Source: JAIOPA01 sp036522895
GTDB taxonomy: Bacteria; Eisenbacteria; RBG-16-71-46
Direction of reading: 5' to 3'
NCBI GenBank assembly: GCA_036522895.1
Contig: DATDEX010000196.1
Coordinates: forward strand, 1 to 7,061
DNA: 7,061 nucleotides
Shown: piece after piece, positions 1 to 6,300 of the stretch
Position numbering within the stretch: position 1 is the first letter of the stretch
Layout: every line of letters starts with the position of its first letter
Translations under genes and position numbers: made by a program
Notes under the pieces: generated by a model
What the model was told of the DNA's origin: nothing
Databases searched by the model: none
What the model saw: only the letters and a program-made list of their open reading frames with translations

Positions 1-1356
1 CCCGGGCTCGAGCGCGCGCTCGGCGCCTGGGACGGGGCCTCGCTCACGATCGGGGCGGTGATCGGCACCGGCATCTTCCTCACCGCCGGCGACGTCGCGC
101 GCGCGCTCCCCCACCCGGTCCTGGCGCTCGCCGCGTGGCTCGCCGGCGGGCTCCTCGTGCTCGCGGGCGCGCTGAGCTACGCCGAGCTGGGAGCGCTCTA
201 CCCGCGGGCGGGCGGGCTCTACCACTTCCTCCGCGAGGCATGGGGACCGCTGCCCGGGTTCCTCTACGGCTGGACCTGTCTGCTCGTCATCATGACCGGC
301 GGCATCGCCGCGATCGCGGTCGGCTTCGGCGACTACCTGGGCGCGCTCGTGCCGCCGTTCTCGAGCGCGCACATCGTGCTCGCGCTCGGGGGCCTGCGCG
401 TGAGCGGCGCCCAGCTCGCGGCGCTCCTCGCGATCGCCGCGCTCACCGCCGCGAACCACTTCGGCGTACGCGAGGGCGCGCTCGTCCAGAACGTGTTCAC
501 CGTCGCCAAGCTGGCCGCGATCGCGGCGCTCGTCGTGGGCGGGTTCGCGGTCGCGCCGGCGGTCGCGTTCCACGCGTCCGCGCCGCTGCCGGCGCCGCCG
601 CTCGCGCTCGTCGCGCCCTTCGGCGTCGCGCTCATCGCGACGCTCTGGACCTACGACGGCTGGTACGCGCTCACGTTCTCGGCCGGCGAGGTACGCGACC
701 CGAGCCGCGACCTGCCGCGCGGGCTCGTCGTGGGCGTGCTCGTGGTGATCGCCGCCTACGCGCTCTTGAACCTCGTCTACCTGCGCGCGCTCACCGTGCA
801 GGAGCTGGCGAGCACGAGCCGCGTGGCCGAGGCCGCGGCGCGCCGGCTCTTCGGCGACACGGCCGCGCGCGCCATGACCGCGGCGGTGGCGGTGTCGGCG
901 TTCGGCTGCCTCGCGGCCACGATCCTCTACTCCTCGCGCGTCTATCAGCCCATGGCCGCGGACGGCGTGTTCTTCACGCGGATCGCCACGATCCATCGGC
1001 GCTGGCGCACGCCGGTCGCGGCGTTGTGGCTCCAGAGCGCGTGGGCGGCGGTGCTCGTGCTGACGGGGAGCTACACCCAGCTCTTCACCTACGTCACGTT
1101 CGGCGGGGTGCTGTTCCACGTCGCAGCCGGGCTCGCGCTCTTTCGGCTGCGGGTCACGCGGCCCGAGGCGGTGCGGCCCTACCGGGTCTGGGGCTGGCCG
1201 CTCGTGCCCGGGCTATTCGTGCTCGGGATGGCGCTCCTCACGGTCAACACGCTCGAGTCGGCGCCGCGCGAGTCGCTGCTCGGGCTCCTCGCCATCGCGG
1301 CGGGCGTGCCGGCGTACGTGGCGTGGCGGCGGAACGCGAGGCGGCGTGCGGGATGA
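1..1356 (+). CDS. APC-superfamily amino acid permease (5' partial)
   Basis: Integral inner-membrane transporter, probably moving amino acids by proton symport or by exchange. 451 codons are visible, ending at TGA 1354-1356. The frame is open from base 1, so the true start lies upstream. The GTG at 58 is not the start: it sits inside the first membrane helix (residues 18-26, GAVIGTGIF), the family's unwound TM1 substrate site, and lacks a ribosome binding site. About 12 hydrophobic helices follow. Other APC hallmarks are the SYAELGALYPRAGGLYHFLREA stretch after TM2 (around residues 58-79) and the TM6 motif TYDGWYALTFSAGEVRDPSR with a following LPRGL. The sequence looks closest to the LAT/SteT-like or PotE-like (COG0531) branch; substrate cannot be told from sequence alone. 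The protein ends in an arginine-rich tail (WRRNARRRAG), probably cytoplasmic. It is convergent with the next gene. Confidence 0.93.
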   Translation, partial: PGLERALGAWDGASLTIGAVIGTGIFLTAGDVARALPHPVLALAAWLAGGLLVLAGALSYAELGALYPRAGGLYHFLREAWGPLPGFLYGWTCLLVIMTGGIAAIAVGFGDYLGALVPPFSSAHIVLALGGLRVSGAQLAALLAIAALTAANHFGVREGALVQNVFTVAKLAAIAALVVGGFAVAPAVAFHASAPLPAPPLALVAPFGVALIATLWTYDGWYALTFSAGEVRDPSRDLPRGLVVGVLVVIAAYALLNLVYLRALTVQELASTSRVAEAAARRLFGDTAARAMTAAVAVSAFGCLAATILYSSRVYQPMAADGVFFTRIATIHRRWRTPVAALWLQSAWAAVLVLTGSYTQLFTYVTFGGVLFHVAAGLALFRLRVTRPEAVRPYRVWGWPLVPGLFVLGMALLTVNTLESAPRESLLGLLAIAAGVPAYVAWRRNARRRAG

Positions 1357-1374
1357 AGCGGCGTGCGGGATGAG
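1341..1374. repeat. 17-bp tandem duplication over the permease stop codon
   Basis: Two adjacent copies, 1341-1357 and 1358-1374, match at 16 of 17 bases (gcggcgtgcgggatgaa, then the same ending in g). A third partial start (gcggcg, 1375-1380) follows before the sequence changes into the hairpin arm. Copy 1 contains the permease stop TGA; copy 2 adds a second TGA (1371-1373) in another frame. It looks like a small slippage duplication with no effect on the encoded protein. Confidence 0.85.
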
Positions 1375-1378
1375 GCGG

Positions 1379-1406
1379 CGCGGGGCGGCGCAAGCGCCGC
1401 CCCGCG
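1379..1406. terminator. Perfect GC-rich hairpin between convergent genes, probable bidirectional terminator
   Basis: The left arm 1379-1391 (cgcggggcggcgc) and right arm 1394-1406 (gcgccgccccgcg) are exact reverse complements around aa; as RNA this would be about a 12-bp stem with a CAAG or CUUG tetraloop. It lies 22 bp after the permease stop and 16 bp after the stop of the minus-strand gene, where both transcripts must end. There is no T tract on either side, so it is not a classical intrinsic terminator; it may instead act with Rho or protect the mRNA 3' ends. The inverted repeat is certain; the function is inferred from position. Confidence 0.6.
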
Positions 1407-1422
1407 AGCGCGCAACCGCGGC

Positions 1423-2064
1423 TCAGGCCGCCTGCTTCATCTCCTCTTCGTCGTCCGGCGCCGGGGGCAGCGTGTCCTGCTTCGCGTGCTGCTTGTGATA
1501 CGCCACCGACTCCGCGTAGCCGCGCTCGAAGTCCCGCGGAGCGCTCGCGCGGTCGCAGGGGAGCATCGGCTTGTTCACGCGCTCGGCCAGCATCCGCTGC
1601 CAGAGGTCGGCGAGCGGAACCTTCGGCGCCGACACGTGGAGCGAGCCCTCGGGCACGTCGACGTCCATCGGCTCGAGCGTCGTGTACGTGGCGAGTGTGC
1701 CGTCCTGGTAACGGGTCACGAACTCGGCCCAGAAGCCCGAGCGCGGGTGGTCGTACACCACCGCGTAGGCGGACTCGGCCGGGTTGGCGTACATCGCCAG
1801 CGTCAACTCGGGCATCTCGCGCACGAGGTAGATGCCGGCCTCGACGAAGCCGGCGCTCGTGAGCTGGCGGTCGGCCGACTGGTGCGGCAGCGGGTTCCGC
1901 CAGTGCGGCTCGTCGACACGCACGAGGTAGATGCGGTCCGGCTGCTCGGTGAGTGCCTGCGTGCGGAGCCTGTTGCCCAGCAGGCGCACGGCCAGCGCGC
2001 GCAGGCCGGGCCAGGCGAGAAGAAAGGCCATCAGTCCCAGCGGCCACAGCCAGATCGAGTCCAC
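1423..2064 (-). CDS. Unrecognised protein with one N-terminal membrane segment
   Basis: 213 residues, ending at TGA 1423-1425. The frame is open further up to a GTG at 2119-2121, but the GTG at 2062-2064 is chosen because AAGGAGG lies 5 nt before it and because the protein then begins directly with its hydrophobic segment (MDSIWLWPLGLMAFLLAW, about residues 3-20). Arginines at about 22-34 follow the helix, so the positive-inside rule suggests the soluble part faces the cytoplasm; a signal-anchor with an outside domain is the alternative. The soluble part holds a compact aromatic-rich stretch (about 68-130) with AGFVEAGIYLVREMPELTL, YAVVYDHPRSGFW and VTRYQDGTLATYTT, which looks like a beta-sheet domain. 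The tail is acidic (PDDEEEMKQAA). No catalytic motif is visible and I do not recognise the family. It follows pip on the same strand after 207 bp, so co-transcription is uncertain. Confidence 0.8.
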   Translation of the reverse strand: MDSIWLWPLGLMAFLLAWPGLRALAVRLLGNRLRTQALTEQPDRIYLVRVDEPHWRNPLPHQSADRQLTSAGFVEAGIYLVREMPELTLAMYANPAESAYAVVYDHPRSGFWAEFVTRYQDGTLATYTTLEPMDVDVPEGSLHVSAPKVPLADLWQRMLAERVNKPMLPCDRASAPRDFERGYAESVAYHKQHAKQDTLPPAPDDEEEMKQAA

Positions 2065-2069
2065 GCCGA

Positions 2070-2076
2070 CCTCCTT
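2070..2076 (-). promoter_or_regulatory. Strong ribosome binding site that decides the start of the small membrane protein
   Basis: Read on the minus strand, AAGGAGG is followed by 5 nt (TCGGC) and then GTG at 2064. No comparable site precedes the upstream in-frame GTG at 2121. This moves the start 19 codons inward from the longest open frame. Confidence 0.8.
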
Positions 2077-2200
2077 CACCCGGGTTCGGAACGAAGCACT
2101 GCTCGGACTCGTTCTCGGCACGTGAGCGGCGCGGATTGAGCCGAATCGCGACGCCGCGGGCGGGCATGGGGCCTGCGACCTTCCGGCGCGACCTCAACCC

Positions 2201-2230
2201 CCGCTCGAAGCTCGAGCATGGGGCGAGCGG
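2201..2230 (-). terminator. Weak hairpin downstream of pip
   Basis: In the 207-bp gap after pip, ccgctcg (2201-2207) and cgagcgg (2224-2230) form a 7-bp inverted repeat around 16 nt, with a few more G-C pairs possible past a one-base bulge. A palindrome, gctcgagc (2210-2217), lies in the loop. It starts 41 bp after the pip stop and has no T tract. The repeat may end or pause the pip transcript, but inverted repeats of this size are common by chance in such GC-rich DNA. The rest of 2065-2271 shows no gene and no clear promoter. Confidence 0.3.
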
Positions 2231-2271
2231 CGGGGCCTAAGTGCTTGGCATTCCGGCCGGATCCGACCCCG

Positions 2272-3246
2272 CTATCGCCGCCCCGAGAACTGGTCGGTGG
2301 CCGCGACCAGGGCGCGGGAGTTGGCGGCGTCGAACGCGCTGTGGCCGGAGTCGGCGGTGATCACGAGTTCCGCCTCCGGCCAGGCGCGATGGAGCGCCCA
2401 GGCGCTCTCGGCCGGGCAGACCACGTCGTAGCGGCCCTGAACGATCACCGCCGGAAGGTGCCGGATGCGCGGAACGTCGCGGAGCAGCTGGTCGTCGGTC
2501 TCGAGGAAGCCGCGATTCACGAAGTAGTGCGCCTCGATCCGGGCGAAGGCGAGCGCGAACTCGTCCTCCTCGTAATGGCTCTTCAAGTCGGGGTCAGGGA
2601 GGAGCTTGCTCGTCGCTCCCTCCCATCCCGCCCAGAGCCGCGCCGCCGCGAGCCGCACGGCGGCGTCCGGGCTCGTGAGGCGGGCGTGGTAGGCCTTCAC
2701 CATGTCGCCGCGCTCCGCGGCGGGAATGTGTGCCCAGTAAGGCTCCCAGAGATCCGGGAACAGCGCGGAGGCGCCGCGCTGGTAGAACCACTCGATCTCC
2801 TGGCGGCGGAGCAGGAAGATGCCACGCAGCACGAGCTCGGAGACCCGCTCGGGATGCTTCTGCGCGTAGGCCAGCGCCAGCGTCGACCCCCAGCTGCCGC
2901 CGAACACCTGCCAGCGCTCGAGCCCGAGGTGGACGCGCAGCTTCTCGATGTCCGCGACCAGATCCCACGTCGTGTTCTCCTCGAGCGACGCCGCGGGCGT
3001 GCTGGCGCCACAGCCGCGCTGGTCGAAGAGCACGACCCGGTAGCGCCCGGGATGGAAGAACCGGCGCATCGCCGGACTGGTGCCGCCGCCCGGGCCGCCG
3101 TGCAGGAACACGACCGGCTTCCCGTCCGGGTTACCCGACTGCTCGTACGCGATCTCGTGGAGCGCCGAGACGGCGAGCCGGCCGCGGTCGTAGGGCTCGA
3201 TCGGCGGGTAGGCCCAGGTCAGTGGGTCTTTGAGCGGGCTCTCCAC
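2272..3246 (-). CDS. pip: Proline iminopeptidase (alpha/beta hydrolase, peptidase family S33)
   Basis: Cytoplasmic-type serine aminopeptidase (EC 3.4.11.5) that removes N-terminal proline from peptides. 324 residues, near the usual length of about 315, ending at TAG 2272-2274. All family landmarks are present in order: the oxyanion-hole loop HGGPGGG (49-55), FDQRGCGAS (74-82), the nucleophile elbow GGSWGS with Ser118, Asp274 in GRYDVVCP, and His302 in SGHSAFD. Glu209 (WEG) and Glu238 (RIEAHYF) match the glutamates that hold the substrate amino group in the Serratia enzyme. Stretches such as LALAYAQKHPERVSELVLRG are nearly the same as in known Pip proteins. The GTG start at 3246 is backed by GGAGG 6 nt upstream and fits the short N-terminus of the family. 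No signal peptide is seen. It lies 116 bp downstream of the M36 protease on the same strand and could act on peptides that protease makes. Confidence 0.97.
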   Translation of the reverse strand: MESPLKDPLTWAYPPIEPYDRGRLAVSALHEIAYEQSGNPDGKPVVFLHGGPGGGTSPAMRRFFHPGRYRVVLFDQRGCGASTPAASLEENTTWDLVADIEKLRVHLGLERWQVFGGSWGSTLALAYAQKHPERVSELVLRGIFLLRRQEIEWFYQRGASALFPDLWEPYWAHIPAAERGDMVKAYHARLTSPDAAVRLAAARLWAGWEGATSKLLPDPDLKSHYEEDEFALAFARIEAHYFVNRGFLETDDQLLRDVPRIRHLPAVIVQGRYDVVCPAESAWALHRAWPEAELVITADSGHSAFDAANSRALVAATDQFSGRR

Positions 3247-3252
3247 GACGGG

Positions 3253-3257
3253 CCTCC
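3253..3257 (-). promoter_or_regulatory. Ribosome binding site of pip
   Basis: On the minus strand GGAGG is followed by 6 nt (CCCGTC) and the GTG start at 3246. It confirms a GTG start and excludes a longer N-terminus. Confidence 0.8.
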
Positions 3258-3291
3258 GGGGAAACGTGGCGTCGGAACGCGCGGCGCCGAG

Positions 3292-3346
3292 ACCCCTCGC
3301 CCCGGTGGCAGTCGCGCTCGCGCGCGGCGCTCCCGGGGCAAGGGGT
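3292..3346 (-). terminator. Large inverted repeat after the M36 protease gene, probable terminator or 3'-end stabiliser
   Basis: The arms 3292-3305 and 3333-3346 (14 nt each) are separated by 27 nt rich in GC dinucleotides that can fold further. As plus-strand sequence there is one C-A mismatch, but as minus-strand RNA that position is a U-G wobble, so all 14 pairs form (ACCCCUUGCCCCGG with CCGGGGCGAGGGGU). The structure begins 16 nt after the protease stop and ends 45 nt before the pip start. No U tract follows, so intrinsic termination is uncertain; mRNA 3'-end protection or partial read-through that lowers pip expression are alternatives. The rest of the 116-bp gap holds only the pip ribosome binding site; I see no convincing -35/-10 pair. 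Confidence 0.55.
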
Positions 3347-3362
3347 ACTGCGCCCGATCAAA

Positions 3363-6300
3363 TCACCTCATCACGACGACGCGCGAACGCAGGACACGAC
3401 CGTTCGCGGAGAAGCGGGCGAAGTACATGCCGCTCGCCGGGGCGGAGCCGTCGTCGTTCACCGTCCACGCCGTCGTGTGCCAGCCCGCGGCCTCAACGCC
3501 ACTCGCCAGCGTCGCGACGCGGCGCCCGGTCACGTCGTAGACGCCCACCTCCACCCGGCCCGCCTGCGGCAGCCCGTAGCGGAACCGTGCGCTCCCCGCG
3601 GCCGGGTTCGCGCTGGTGACGCCGAACGCGAGCTCGCCCGGCAGCTGCGGCTCCACCGCCACCGGCGTGCAATCGACGGCGTTCGGTCCGAGATCGAAGA
3701 ACGGCTGGTTCGTGAGGTTCGTGAACGTGAGCGAGGCGATGTCCCAGCCGTTCGCCCCCACGCCGGCATCGCAGCCGATGCGGAACCGGATGCGCACCGT
3801 CTGGCCGTCGTGGGCGGTGCCGAGGTTCGCGTTCACCGTCGTGAGCGCGGGATAGCCCGGACTCCGCCCGACGTACGCGCTCCGGCCGCTCATCGGGTTC
3901 CCGGAGCCGGTGAACAGCGGGCCCCCGTAGCCGGGGCTCAGCGCGCCGATGCCCAGATCGGCCCAGGTCGCCCCCCCGTCGGTCGAGATCTCCACGACGC
4001 CGCCGTCGTAGAAGTTGGTCGCGTCCCGCTCGAAGTCCCACGCCGTCTGGAACGAGAACGTGAAGTTGCCCGTGCCCGCGATCTGGAGCGGCGGCGAGGT
4101 GAGCGTGTGGTCGGCGACGTCCCCCATGTCCGGACCGCGGAAGCGATGATCGGTGGGACCGACCTCCGCGGTGCCCCACTGGCCCTGGTCGAGCGGCGAG
4201 CCCGCCGCGGCCCACGGCGGCGACAGCGTCTCGACGTTCTCCGTCGTGGACGGCACCTCGTCCGTGTTCCCGCGCGCGTAGAGCGTGGAGGTGCGCGGGC
4301 CGGCGATCGCGAACCCGGGATCATTGTAGGTCGCGACGAAGTCCAGCAGCTCCGGCCCCGACGCCCCGAGCAGCTCGACCGGGAGCGACACCGACGTCGT
4401 TCCGAACGGAACCACCGACGGCAGCGACGCCGACGTGCCGCCGGGGAAGCCGACGTGCCCGTTCGAGCTCGACAGCGACACCGTGCTCTGGCTGAGGCTG
4501 GACGAGCCGGTGTTCTCGAACGTCACCGCGACGTGGCCGACCTCGCCGTTGTCGAGGTAGCCGTCCGCGTCGCAGTTGTGGTTGTCGATCACGAGCGTCT
4601 TGGCGAGCACGGTCAGGTCGCCACCGGTGACGAAGCTCTCCACCACCCCCGAGTTCGTGGCGTCGAAGCGGTCGGGCGCCACCGCCCCGACCCCGGCGCC
4701 GCGCCGGGCGAACGCGGTCCAGAAGCGCTGGAAATCGTTGGTGTCCCGCGCTCGCACGGCGGCGAGCAGCGCGTTTCGCGCATCGAGGAGCGTGGGCGCG
4801 TTGGGCGTGAGCTTGTAGGCCGCGACGAGGTAGTCGCGCATGTGCTGCTGCGCAGTGGCGAACGGGTAGTCACGCAGGAGCGACGCGTAGCACTCCCACA
4901 GCATGGTGCACCAGACCTCGCCGGTGCTGTGGACCTCGGCGTTGTTGCTCCCGTCCTGGCCGAACGCGGTGGGCGGTCCCACCGGCAGCGGGATGCCGTT
5001 CTGGATGTGTTTGAACGTGAGCCCGTTCTTGCTCATGTCCGTCGAGTAGGGCACGCGGCGGATCCCGAAGTAGAACGCGTTCGACGTGCCGACCGACGGG
5101 TAGAGCGCGTACCCCGCGAGCCCGTACACGCCGGCCCAGTTCGCGTTCGAAGGCACGCTGATGTCCTCCGGGCGCACGGTCATGAGCATGGCGTGGAAGT
5201 CCGCCCAGCCCTCGCCGAGACCGCCCGCCATGCTCGTGGACAGGCCCGCGGCATTGCCGATGAGGCGGTTGCTGATGAAGTGCCCCCACTCGTGCGCCAC
5301 GATCTGGTTGTCGAGCGTGCCGTCGCGGCTGAGCGACGACTGGCGCAGCATCTGCACCGTGACGGGGTCGGTGAGCAGCGCGTTCTTGAGCGCGTTCGCG
5401 GTGGTGAGCGTGACGGAGAGCACCGGGATCGTGACGCCGCCGGCCGTGCCGCCCAGCCCGAGCGTCCCCTCGTCCACGTTGTCGGCGATGATCACGCCGA
5501 TCGCGCCCGCGCCCTGGGCGTTTTGCGCCTTGAGCAGGAACGAGCAGGTGCCGCGGTCGATCATCACGATCTTGCCCGTGACCTGCGCCGCGTTCGAGAG
5601 TCCGGAGCAGCCGTCGCCGGGGGGCGCGATGCCGTCGAGGCCGACGATGAGGGAGCCGCTCACGTTGAAGTTCTGCGGCCCGAACCCGGTCGCGACGCCC
5701 GCGGCGTAGTTGCCGGCCACGGCGGGCGGCGCGCTCACGGTCAGCTGCGCCGCCCCCGCGGGATTGAACACGTACATCTGCATCCGCGCCGGCGCGCCGT
5801 CGGCGGGCGTGCTCATGTTCGCGTTGTTCGTGCCGCCGAAGTCCTGGGCCTCGGCGTGCATGGCGTCGCTCCCGAGCCCGCCCCGGCCGAAGTTGTTCGT
5901 CTGGCCGTTGCCCGACGCCTCGTTGAAGCCGGAGTCGTAGTACCAGTCGTGGAAGAAGTTGTCGTCGTAGAAGAGCTGGGTGATCGCCGCCATGCGCTGG
6001 TCGCTGCTCGCGCCAGGCGCGAGGTTCACGTCGTAAGTGCGGTCGAACGTGTTCGGCGCCGTCGTCGTGGCGCGCAGGTCGCCGGCCGAGAAGCCGTCCG
6101 GCGAGACCAGGTCCGCGTACGCGTCCACGTTGTTGCCCGTCGTGACCGTGGCGCCCGGCGGCAGCCACGGGTCGTTCGTCGAAATCGGACCGTTCTGGAT
6201 CGTGAGCAGGTTCGGGGCCTGGAACGTGGGCGCGAAGAAGTCCGGCAGCCCGGTCGGGTGCGGCGTGGGCGAGGTCCCCTGCGGACCGTCGTGCGGGAGC

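Noticed and set aside
58..60. GTG at 58 as start of the permease
   Set aside because: It falls within the conserved first helix, the frame is open to base 1, and residues before it match the family.
1244..2197. 317-codon minus-strand frame over the small membrane protein and the permease end
   Set aside because: Low-complexity Arg/Ala-rich product that crosses the convergent hairpin and the permease C-terminus; a GC-driven shadow.
2166..2240. 24-codon plus-strand ORF in the gap after pip
   Set aside because: No ribosome binding site of good quality, no recognisable product, and it spans the weak hairpin; more likely chance.
2065..2271. Possible tRNA or other structured RNA in the gap between pip and the small membrane protein
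   Set aside because: No T-loop, anticodon arm or cloverleaf could be traced; only short GC-rich inverted repeats are present.
2218..3540. 440-codon open frame on the plus strand opposite pip
   Set aside because: It is antisense to pip, which has a full catalytic triad and a ribosome binding site. The plus-strand product shows no domain and also runs into the protease gene.
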